DNA from: Kitasatospora herbaricolor
GTDB lineage: Bacteria > Actinomycetota > Actinomycetes > Streptomycetales > Streptomycetaceae
DNA length: 64,000 nucleotides
Reading direction: 5' to 3'
Assembly (NCBI RefSeq): GCF_030813695.1
Contig: NZ_JAUSVA010000002.1
Location: 8,951,501-9,015,500 of the forward strand
Part shown: one piece after another, positions 49,778 to 57,249 of the stretch
Layout of the letters: the number at the start of each line of letters is the position of its first letter
How positions within the stretch are numbered: position 1 is the first letter of the stretch
Made by a program: the position numbers and the translations under genes
Notes under the pieces: generated by a model
Databases searched by the model: none
What the model was told of the DNA's origin: nothing
The model's input: only the letters and a program-made list of their open reading frames with translations

Positions 49778-51157
49778 TTGAACGGGACCACCGTTGCTGG
49801 ACTGTGCCGACTGAGGTTCCGGACACCCGACGCGGTGTTCGACCTCGCGGTGCCCGCCGACGTGCCGCTGGCCGACCTGCTGCCGGCCGTCCTCGGCTTC
49901 GCCGGGCCGGGCCTGGACGAACTGGGCGTCGACCACGACGGCTGGATCCTCCAGCGCCTCGGCGGTGCGCCGCTGGACGAGGAGCTCGGCGCGGACGCGC
50001 TGGGACTGCACGACGGCGACGAGCTCCACCTGCGCCCGCGCCGCGACCCGCTGCCCGAGGTGCACTTCGACGACATGGCGGACGGCGTCGCCACGGCCAT
50101 GCGGGCCCGCCCGGACACCTGGCGGCCCGCACTGACCCACCACCTGGCGCTGGGCCTGGCACTGTCCGTCCTGGTGGGCGGGCTGGCGCTGCTGCTGCTC
50201 CCCGGGACGAGGGGGAGCCGCGACCTGGCCGCCGCCCTCACGGGGGTGCTGCTGCTGCTCGGTGCCGCGAGCGGCTCCCGGGCGGTGGGCGACGCGGGTG
50301 CCGGGACGGCGCTGGGCGCGGCGGCGGTGCCCTACCTGGCCCTGGCCGGGGCCCTGCTGCCCACCGGCGGCGGAGACGGCGCGGCCGGCGCCCGCCTGCT
50401 GGCCGGCGGCTCGGCCGCGGCCGGCGCGGCGGTCCTCGCGGTGGCCGCCGTCGGCTGCTCGGCGCCGCTCTTCCTCGGCACCGCCCTGGTGGCCCTGCAC
50501 GCCGTGCTGGCCGGCGCGCTCCTGCTGAACGGCCTCGGCACGTCCGAGGCGGCGGCGGTGATCGCCGTCCTGGCCGTCGTCGTCGGCGCCTTCGTCCCCG
50601 GGATCTGCTTCAGGCTGTCCGGACTGCGCCTGCCCGCGCTGCCCCGCAACGCCGAGGAGCTGCAGGAGGGGATCGCGCCCTTCCCCAGCGGCACCGTGCT
50701 GAGCCGCAGCGACATCGCCGACGACTACCTGACCTCCTTCCACCTGGCGCTCGGACTGGTCCTCACGCTCTGCACCACCGTGCTGGCCGGCGTCGACGGC
50801 TGGGCCGCGGCGGCCCTGACGGCCGCCCTGTCCATCCTCCTGCTGCTGCACGGCCGGGCCGTCGGCAGCATCCCGCAGCGGCTGGCGGTCCTGCTCCCCG
50901 GCGTCTACGGCCTGGCGCTGCTGCTCGGCGGCGTGGCCCTCGACCAGCGGACCGGCGGCCGCCTGCTGCTGCTCGCCGGACTGCTCGGCGTGGCCGCCGC
51001 GCTGGCGATAACCGCCTGGACGGTCCCCGGCCGCCGGCTCCTGCCGTACTGGGGCCGGGCCGCCGACCTGCTGCACTCGCTCGCGGCGATGGCGGTGCTG
51101 CCTCTGGCGCTGGCCGTCGCTGGGGTCTACCACGCGCTGCGGGCCGTCGCGGGCTAG
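49778..51157 (+). CDS. eccD: Type VII secretion membrane protein EccD
   Basis: 459 residues. The first 85 form a ubiquitin-like (YukD) domain (VFDLAVPADVPLADLLPAVL, DDELHLRPR-like GDELHLRPR), followed by about eleven membrane helices from residue 115 on. EccD forms the central channel of the T7SS membrane complex. TTG 49778 is my choice because it gives the expected length of leader before the ubiquitin fold; GGAGAG lies only 2-4 nt before it, with another TTGGAG further up, so the start is not certain. EccB follows 95 bp downstream. Confidence 0.92.
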   Translation: MNGTTVAGLCRLRFRTPDAVFDLAVPADVPLADLLPAVLGFAGPGLDELGVDHDGWILQRLGGAPLDEELGADALGLHDGDELHLRPRRDPLPEVHFDDMADGVATAMRARPDTWRPALTHHLALGLALSVLVGGLALLLLPGTRGSRDLAAALTGVLLLLGAASGSRAVGDAGAGTALGAAAVPYLALAGALLPTGGGDGAAGARLLAGGSAAAGAAVLAVAAVGCSAPLFLGTALVALHAVLAGALLLNGLGTSEAAAVIAVLAVVVGAFVPGICFRLSGLRLPALPRNAEELQEGIAPFPSGTVLSRSDIADDYLTSFHLALGLVLTLCTTVLAGVDGWAAAALTAALSILLLLHGRAVGSIPQRLAVLLPGVYGLALLLGGVALDQRTGGRLLLLAGLLGVAAALAITAWTVPGRRLLPYWGRAADLLHSLAAMAVLPLALAVAGVYHALRAVAG

Positions 51158-51252
51158 GGCAGGCCCTCGGGCCCGCCCGCCAAGATCCGCCGGCCGGGCC
51201 CCGGCCACCCTGACGGTCCGCCACCCACCGACCTTCCTAGGAGAACCACGAG

Positions 51253-52701
51253 ATGCAGTCGAAGCGCGACCAGGTGCAGGCCCACCTGTTCGTGATGGGC
51301 AGGCTGGCCACCGGCATGCTGCGCGGCGAGCCCGACGCCCCCGACACCCCGTCCGGGCGCACCTCGCGGGGCACCGTGACCGGGCTGGTCGTCGCCGTCC
51401 TGGTGTGCCTGGGCGTCGCCGTGTACGGGGCGCTGGTACCCGGCGGCGCCACGGGCTGGCGCAAGCCCGGCACCCTGGTGGTGGTCAAGGAGAGCGGCGC
51501 CCGCTACCTCTACCTGGACGGCAGCCTGCGCCCGGTGCTGAACGAGGCCAGCGCCCGGCTGCTGGCCGGCGACCAGCTGGTGGTCGACCAGGTCAGCGTG
51601 AACTCGCTGGCCGGCACCCCGCGCGGCGCCGCGGTCGGCATCCTCGGGGCCCCGGACGGCCTGCCCGCCCCCGGCCGGCTCGCCGCCGCGCCCTGGCTCG
51701 CCTGCGCCGTCAGCCGGCCGGCCCCGTCCGGTGGCCGCCGCCCCGAACTGGCCCTCGCGGTCGGCCCCGGCGGCCGGGGCACCGGCCTCACCGAGGGCCA
51801 GGGCGCCCTGGTGGCGGCGCCCGACGGCACCGAGTACCTGCTCTGGCACGGCCGCCGGCTTCGCGTCGACACCCGCAACGGTGCCCGCCAGGCCCTCGGC
51901 CAGGCCGCGGTCACCGCCTACCCGGTGACCGCCGCCTTCCTCGACTCCCTGACCGCCGGGCCGGACCTGGCCGCACCCGAGGTGGAGTCCCGCGGCGCCG
52001 CCGGCCCGCAGCTCACCGCCGGCCCCACCCGGTTCGGCCAGCTCTTCACCGGCCCCGGGGGCGACCCGTACCTGCTGACCCCGGCCGGGCTCACCCCGCT
52101 CGGCACGATGGCCTTCGAACTGCTCCGCAACGACCTGCGCACCCAGAGCGGCGCCTACGGGGGCGCGGCCGTCACCCCGGCCCGCCTCAGCCCGGCCGAC
52201 CTCGCCGCCCACACCGCCGCAGCCCGGCCCACGCCCGCCGCGGCCGGGCTGCCCGCGGCGCCGCCGGAGCTGGTGACCGTCCCCCAGGGCCGTGGGATCT
52301 GCGCCGAGTCGGCGCTCACCGACCAGGCGCCGACCACGTCGGTCGTCCTGTTCGACGACCAGGCCGTCGCGGGCGCGCCGCCGGCCGCCCAGCCGGGCGT
52401 GGACCCGGCCTGTGCCGGCGCCGACAGCATCGCCGTCCGGCCCGGCGGCGGCGCCCTGGTCCGGGCCCTGTCCAGTGCCGGCGTCGGCGGCACCCTCTAC
52501 CTGGTCACCGACGCCGGGGTGAAGTACCCGCTCGCCTCGGCGGCGGCCGCCCAGCAGCTCGGCTACGGCGCCGTCGTCCCCTCGGCCGCCCCCGAGGCCC
52601 TGCTGACCCTGCTCCCCACCGGGCCCAGCCTCGACCCGGCCGTCCTGACCGGCGGGTCGGTCCCCACCGCCCGCACCGCCGGCGCGGCCTGCGCGCGGTG
52701 A
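51253..52701 (+). CDS. eccB: Type VII secretion protein EccB
   Basis: 482 residues. It opens with the EccB signature QSKRDQVQAHLFVMGRLATGML, then a single membrane anchor at about 42-64 (VTGLVVAVLVCLGVAVYGAL) and a large extracytoplasmic Ala/Gly/Pro-rich part with the repeat folds of the family. ATG 51253 has AGGAG at 51238-51242. It belongs with eccD and, across the divergent region, eccC. Confidence 0.94.
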   Translation: MQSKRDQVQAHLFVMGRLATGMLRGEPDAPDTPSGRTSRGTVTGLVVAVLVCLGVAVYGALVPGGATGWRKPGTLVVVKESGARYLYLDGSLRPVLNEASARLLAGDQLVVDQVSVNSLAGTPRGAAVGILGAPDGLPAPGRLAAAPWLACAVSRPAPSGGRRPELALAVGPGGRGTGLTEGQGALVAAPDGTEYLLWHGRRLRVDTRNGARQALGQAAVTAYPVTAAFLDSLTAGPDLAAPEVESRGAAGPQLTAGPTRFGQLFTGPGGDPYLLTPAGLTPLGTMAFELLRNDLRTQSGAYGGAAVTPARLSPADLAAHTAAARPTPAAAGLPAAPPELVTVPQGRGICAESALTDQAPTTSVVLFDDQAVAGAPPAAQPGVDPACAGADSIAVRPGGGALVRALSSAGVGGTLYLVTDAGVKYPLASAAAAQQLGYGAVVPSAAPEALLTLLPTGPSLDPAVLTGGSVPTARTAGAACAR

Positions 52702-52889
52702 CATCGCCGCCGTCGATCCGCAGCCGGTCCCCAAGGGAACGGGGGCGGCTCCGGCAGACCGGGACGACGATCCCGCGGCCCTGCTGAACCCTCCGCCGCC
52801 GCAGCCCCGTTGAAGGTGTTGGGAGGGGACGCCACCGCCCCTCCCGCGGCATTCGCCGGCCGTGCACCCGAACCGTCGAAGGGAACCCT

Positions 52890-53234
52890 GTGTCCACTCC
52901 TCCCAGCTTGACGACCGACGACAGTGTCGTCCGCACCACTCTGCGCACCCTGGACGACCGCATCGCGGACATGCGCAGTTCGCTCGCCGACATCGTCGCC
53001 ATCAAGGGCGAGGTCCACGACCACTTCAAGGCCGCCTGCAGCACGCGCTACCAGGAGAACATCGACGACTGGACGAGCCGCTACAACCAGCTCAAGGCGG
53101 CCTACGAGAGCTTCCAGTCGAGCTTCACCAGCGGGCACCAGCAGATCAACGCCGCGCACGACGACGCGAACGGTGTCGGCGGCAACTGGAGCGTCCATTC
53201 GAGCCACGTCAAGGGCGTGCTCAACCCGAGCTGA
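52890..53234 (+). CDS. WXG100-like small helical protein
   Basis: 114 residues, predicted helical hairpin: a first helix about 15-48 and a second about 60-90, with Trp61 in the turn (DDWTSRY), though the Gly of W-x-G is missing. WXG100 proteins are the small partners exported by EccC machines. GTG 52890 has AAGGGA upstream; an internal ATG at 52971 would cut the first helix. It is the first of several small genes between eccB and the giant toxin gene. Confidence 0.72.
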   Translation: MSTPPSLTTDDSVVRTTLRTLDDRIADMRSSLADIVAIKGEVHDHFKAACSTRYQENIDDWTSRYNQLKAAYESFQSSFTSGHQQINAAHDDANGVGGNWSVHSSHVKGVLNPS

Positions 53235-53308
53235 CCGTCCCCTCCCCGTAGCCGTCCGGCCGGCCGTCACCGCCGGCCCGGCCGGCGGCCGAACGAAAGG
53301 ATCGACCC

Positions 53309-53596
53309 ATGGCGAACATCGCCCTCAACCACGCGAACATCGACGAGGCGGCCGACGCGCTCAGCCAGGCCGGTGCGCGGATGCACAGCAGCATGGAGAA
53401 CTGCGTCGCGGCCCTGCGCACGGCTGAGGCGCAGCTGTCCGGCCTTCTCGCCACGGCGGCCTCGGAGTTCCGCACGACGCTGAGCAACAACGAGAAGGAC
53501 ATGACGGACGACATCACCCGGGCCGCCGGCGCGCTGCGCGAGATGCACGGCCTGCTGCGCGACGCCGACCGCCGCGCCGGCGCGGGCATCGGGTGA
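53309..53596 (+). CDS. ESX-like small helical protein
   Basis: 95 residues, nearly all helix: two amphipathic helices (about 5-42 and 50-88) joined by a short turn, Ala-rich, no Trp. Size and position fit a WXG100 partner protein, perhaps pairing with the product of the preceding gene. ATG 53309 with GAAAGG 8 nt upstream. Confidence 0.7.
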   Translation: MANIALNHANIDEAADALSQAGARMHSSMENCVAALRTAEAQLSGLLATAASEFRTTLSNNEKDMTDDITRAAGALREMHGLLRDADRRAGAGIG

Positions 53597-53632
53597 CCGC
53601 GGTGGACCGCGACCACGCGCGAGGCGGGCACG

Positions 53633-54052
53633 ATGGCTGAGCCCGGGCCGGGGAACGTCGATCTCCACCACACGCTCAGCGTGAACCACGACGACCTGGA
53701 GTACTTCGCCAACGTCCAGCTGAACAACTTCCTGCGGGAGTTGGCCGCCGATCCCGGCTACCAGGCGATGCTGGCCTTCGGCGGGGTCGAGGCGGGCGAG
53801 TTCACTGCTCTGCTGACGGGCCACGCGGCCACGTTCCCCGCGGCGGGGAACGTCAAGGCCAACTTCGGGGCCCTGGCCAAGGGCCTGGCCGCGGATCTCA
53901 AGAAGGCCGGTCTGCAGATGACCGACGCCCAGCTGGAGATCCTGAAGACCCTGGAGATCATGGACGCCGCCCACGAGGAGGCCATGACGGCCGCCGAGAT
54001 GATGCAGATCCTCAACAAGGTCGTCTCGTCGGCGCCGACGAAGTCCGGCTGA
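53633..54052 (+). CDS. Hypothetical T7SS-locus protein (139 aa)
   Basis: A small, mainly helical protein starting MAEPGPGNVDLHHTLSVNHDDLEYF. The middle (FPAAGNVKANFGALAKGLAADLKKAG) and the Met-rich end (EEAMTAAEMMQILNKVV) suggest a four-helix type. No known catalytic motif, signal peptide or membrane helix. ATG 53633 with a GAGGCGGG purine stretch. Its place between ESX-like genes points to a secreted partner or chaperone; that is inference. Confidence 0.65.
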   Translation: MAEPGPGNVDLHHTLSVNHDDLEYFANVQLNNFLRELAADPGYQAMLAFGGVEAGEFTALLTGHAATFPAAGNVKANFGALAKGLAADLKKAGLQMTDAQLEILKTLEIMDAAHEEAMTAAEMMQILNKVVSSAPTKSG

Positions 54053-54176
54053 CCAGGGCCCGGTCGTCACCTGTCCGGTGGGCCCGAGGGCTCACCGGAC
54101 CCCGCCGCGTTCCGCACCACCACCGGCCGGCCCCCTTCCCCCCGCAAGCCTCATCTGATCGGAGACAGCGAAGCCC

Positions 54177-56381
54177 ATGGGCACGATGCGATGGGAGGAC
54201 GTCCTCAAGACGTTCGCCTCCGAGGCTCAGCGCACCGCGAAGATCGTCACCAGGGAGGAGGTCGCGGGACCTTCGCCCGACAAGCCGTGGCTCCGGCCGG
54301 TGATGAAGATGGTGTGGGGCTCGGGCTACTACGCCAACGGGGGAGCCGCCGACGGCCAGCACGCCGGGGTGGGTACCCCCGACGTCTGGTGGGCGTGGAA
54401 CTTCTCCATCGGACAGGAGCACTACAACTACTCGATCACCTTGAGCGTCAACTACACGGACTGGGGCAACGACTCGGACAAGCCGCTGTCCAAGTTCATC
54501 AACCAGCACCGCGAGATCTTCGCCCCGCTGATGCCGGGCGGCCGGGGCAACGACACGGTCAACTCGGCGAGCCTGCGGGCCGCCGCGGCGGGGCTCACCA
54601 AGGTCAACGCCTGGCTGAGCACCTGGGAACCGCGGGTGAAGGAGTGGGCGGGGTCGCTGGACGCGCCGGACAGCAGCTGGCAGGGGGACGCGGCCGGCGA
54701 GTTCAAGACGCTCCTCGACCGGTACGCGCTGGAGCTGGAGACCATCCGGCTCCAGCTCCACAGGTCGCCGTTCGAGGCGGACCTCTACGCGTCTGCCGAT
54801 GCCATCGACCGAGCGGTCCGGGGGCTCCAGTACGTCCACCAGTCGTGGTGGGACAGCGGGACGCTGTGGCCGTCCCACGCGATCCTCCAGGCCCTGACGG
54901 AGACCCTGCAGAACGTCACGCCGCAGATCGACTCGCTCGGCAACCTCCAGTCGGTCAGCACGGCGCTCGGCGACCCCCGGCAGCAGGACTTCTACGACAA
55001 GCTGGAGCTGCGGGCGAAGGAGATCTGGCTGGCCGACGTCGAGCGCTGCCTGGACAAGCGCAGGGTGCCCCGGGTCGTGGACGAGCGCCTGGCGCTGTCG
55101 CCGGACCCGATGGCCGCGCTGGAGGCGGCCTACAACACCCTGAACGCGGACTTCGGTTTCGGGTACCGGCCGGTGAGCCTGGACCTGCCCCCGGCCCCGG
55201 TGCCGGACCCGACGAAGGGCGGACCCGACTCCGGGAAGGGGCCCGGTGCCGGCGACCCCGATCTCGGCGGCGGCAGCGGCGGCGGCGGCAACGACAAGAA
55301 GCTGGACCTGACCGGTGGCGCGGGCGGCGGCAGCGGCGGCTCGGGGGACGGCGGTGCCGGCGGCAACGGCTCCAACACCCATCTCCCCCCGCCCCCGGTG
55401 CTCGGCGGTGGCGGCGGGGGAACCGGCGGCAACGGCACGGGGACGCCGATCCTCGACAAGGACAACAAGCCCGTCCTGGACGCCGACAGGAAGCCCGTGC
55501 TGCTGCCCCCGGGAGGGTACATCGGCGCCAACGGTCAGGTGTACGACGGCAACGGACAGCCGGTCAAGGACAAGAACGGCAAGCCGGTCGTCGTGCCGGT
55601 GGGTTCGGACATCCCGCCGGGCACCGGCGGTGGCATCTACGGGTCCAACGCCAAGGTGCCGAAGGGTTCGACCGTCCGGGAGGACGGCTCGGTCGTCGGC
55701 CCCGACGGCAAGCAGGTGCTGGACCGCGACGGCAACCCCGTGGTGCTGGCGAAGGGCGGCTCCGTCGCCGCCGACGGAACGCTGCTGGACTCGACCGGCC
55801 GGCCTGTCGCCGACCTCACCCAGCGGTACCTCGACCGGCAGCACGCCGTCGACGCGATCACCTCGGGCGGCGGTGGCGGTGGCGGTGACACCGGCGTCGG
55901 CCGGCCACCGTCCACCCTCCCCTCGTGGAACCTGGACCTCGGGTCCCTCGGCGACTACGGGAGCGGCGCCACGGGCGGTGGCACCGGGAGCGGCTCGCTG
56001 GGCCCGTACGCCGGGTCGTTCGGCGGCGGGGGTGCCGGCGAGGGCCTCGGCTCGGGCGCGGGGCCCCGACTGGTCAGCTCCGGCGGCGGGTTGAGCGCCA
56101 AGGCCATCGAGAACAGCGGGGGGACGGCGCCCGGCGGCAAGGCCGCCACCTCGGGGGCCGCGGCCCAGAAGGCCTCCGCGCTGGCCGCCGAGGAGGCGGC
56201 CGTGATGCGCGGCCGCACGGTGAACACCAGCAGCAGCGGCATGCCGATGGTCCCGCCGATGGGTGGCGGCATGGGCGGCGGACAGGGTGAGAAGGACCGC
56301 CAGCGGACCACCTGGCTGTCCGAGGACGAAGAGGTCTGGGGCACCGACACCGGTGCGGTCCACGGCGTGATCGGCCGCTGA
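54177..56381 (+). CDS. Gly-rich putative T7SS substrate (AAWKG-like)
   Basis: 734 residues. The first 340 are helical with many Trp (MRWEDVLKTFASEAQR, WQGDAAGEFKTLLDRY), resembling the WXG/AAWKG family of streptomycetes. The next 300 are low-complexity: runs of Gly plus repeated short hairpin-like units of the form GNPVVLAKGGSVAADGTLLDSTGRPV (units around residues 420-560 with D-x-D-G-x-P-V phrases). The C terminus ends TTWLSEDEEVWGTDTG, a phrase I recall from many actinobacterial secreted helical proteins and a possible recognition tag. ATG 54177. No signal peptide, consistent with ESX export. Confidence 0.7.
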   Translation: MGTMRWEDVLKTFASEAQRTAKIVTREEVAGPSPDKPWLRPVMKMVWGSGYYANGGAADGQHAGVGTPDVWWAWNFSIGQEHYNYSITLSVNYTDWGNDSDKPLSKFINQHREIFAPLMPGGRGNDTVNSASLRAAAAGLTKVNAWLSTWEPRVKEWAGSLDAPDSSWQGDAAGEFKTLLDRYALELETIRLQLHRSPFEADLYASADAIDRAVRGLQYVHQSWWDSGTLWPSHAILQALTETLQNVTPQIDSLGNLQSVSTALGDPRQQDFYDKLELRAKEIWLADVERCLDKRRVPRVVDERLALSPDPMAALEAAYNTLNADFGFGYRPVSLDLPPAPVPDPTKGGPDSGKGPGAGDPDLGGGSGGGGNDKKLDLTGGAGGGSGGSGDGGAGGNGSNTHLPPPPVLGGGGGGTGGNGTGTPILDKDNKPVLDADRKPVLLPPGGYIGANGQVYDGNGQPVKDKNGKPVVVPVGSDIPPGTGGGIYGSNAKVPKGSTVREDGSVVGPDGKQVLDRDGNPVVLAKGGSVAADGTLLDSTGRPVADLTQRYLDRQHAVDAITSGGGGGGGDTGVGRPPSTLPSWNLDLGSLGDYGSGATGGGTGSGSLGPYAGSFGGGGAGEGLGSGAGPRLVSSGGGLSAKAIENSGGTAPGGKAATSGAAAQKASALAAEEAAVMRGRTVNTSSSGMPMVPPMGGGMGGGQGEKDRQRTTWLSEDEEVWGTDTGAVHGVIGR

Positions 56382-56419
56382 GCCGGTTCCGCGTTTCCAC
56401 AGTCGAGAAGGGCAGGGAG

Positions 56420-56884
56420 ATGGAGTTCTCGTTCGAGGAGCACCTCGCCCAGGCGATGGCTTCCCTGGAGGAGCAGCAGGCCAGGATGGCCGCGATGACA
56501 AGGGAGTTGCAGGCGTCGAGCGCCTCGGTGACCACCAAGGACCGGCTGGTCACCGCGAAGGTCGGCGCGCAGGGCCAGGTGCTCGCGCTGACCTTCCACA
56601 CCACCGCCTACCAGGAGATGGCCCCCGCGCACCTCGCGGCGGTCCTGAAGGACGTGCTGAACGAGGCCCAGGCCCGGATGGGCGAGCAGGTCGCCAGGGC
56701 GATGCGCTCCTTCGACGGGGTCGGCGAGTCGCTGCGGCTGGCCTTCACGGGCGAACGGGAGGACGAACTGCTCTCCGGCTCGGGCGGGATGGATCTGGAC
56801 GCCCTGCTGGCGCCGCTCACCGCGATGCGTCCGGGCGCCGGCGAGGCCCGGCGTCCGGACAAGCAGGACGAGTTCAATGGCTGA
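56420..56884 (+). CDS. YbaB/EbfC-family protein
   Basis: 154 residues. The segment SSASVTTKDRLVTAKVGAQGQVLALTFHTTAYQEM and the following helix AAVLKDVLNEAQARMGEQV match the YbaB fold (beta-strand core between two long helices). Canonical YbaB is a nucleoid-associated DNA-binding dimer of about 105 residues; this version has a 45-residue extension. Such proteins recur in ESX loci of actinobacteria, where their role is not DNA-related with any certainty. It overlaps the next gene by 8 bp. Confidence 0.8.
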   Translation: MEFSFEEHLAQAMASLEEQQARMAAMTRELQASSASVTTKDRLVTAKVGAQGQVLALTFHTTAYQEMAPAHLAAVLKDVLNEAQARMGEQVARAMRSFDGVGESLRLAFTGEREDELLSGSGGMDLDALLAPLTAMRPGAGEARRPDKQDEFNG

Positions 56885-57176
56885 GCGGCTGAAGAAGCTT
56901 GAGGACCTGAAGACGGAGTTCACCAGGTTCCCGGAGATGGCGGCGCTGGTCGGGAAGATCGAGCGCGAGCTCAAGGACGTCGGGGACAAGAACGTCAGGG
57001 GAGGTGGCCACGACCAGATCGGCAAGCAGTACCACGACAAGGTCGACAAGCCGACCGCGAGTCTGAGTCAGCTGGTCGAGAGCATCAGGCTCAAGCTGCT
57101 GAGCGTCGGAGAGCACGGCGAGAGTACCGCCGACCTCTTCGACGCGGCCGACGAGCACGCCGCCGACCTGGCCTGA
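56877..57176 (+). CDS. ESX-like small helical protein
   Basis: 99 residues, starting MAERLKKLEDLKTEFTRF; two helices (about 3-36 and 60-95) around a Gly/His turn (RGGGHDQIGKQY). It overlaps the YbaB-like gene by 8 bp and sits 73 bp before the giant toxin gene. By size and place it could be the chaperone-like partner that accompanies the giant protein to EccC. Confidence 0.7.
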   Translation: MAERLKKLEDLKTEFTRFPEMAALVGKIERELKDVGDKNVRGGGHDQIGKQYHDKVDKPTASLSQLVESIRLKLLSVGEHGESTADLFDAADEHAADLA

Positions 57177-57249
57177 CCGGCCCCCGGAGGCAGACTCCGG
57201 CGCCCTTCCCGCCCGCACCAGCCAGCTTCGCAGTCGGAGGCTCCCCGTC

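Noticed and set aside
54177..56381. PE/PPE protein of mycobacterial type
   Set aside because: No PPE or PE motif at the N terminus; the head is of the WXG/AAWKG style.
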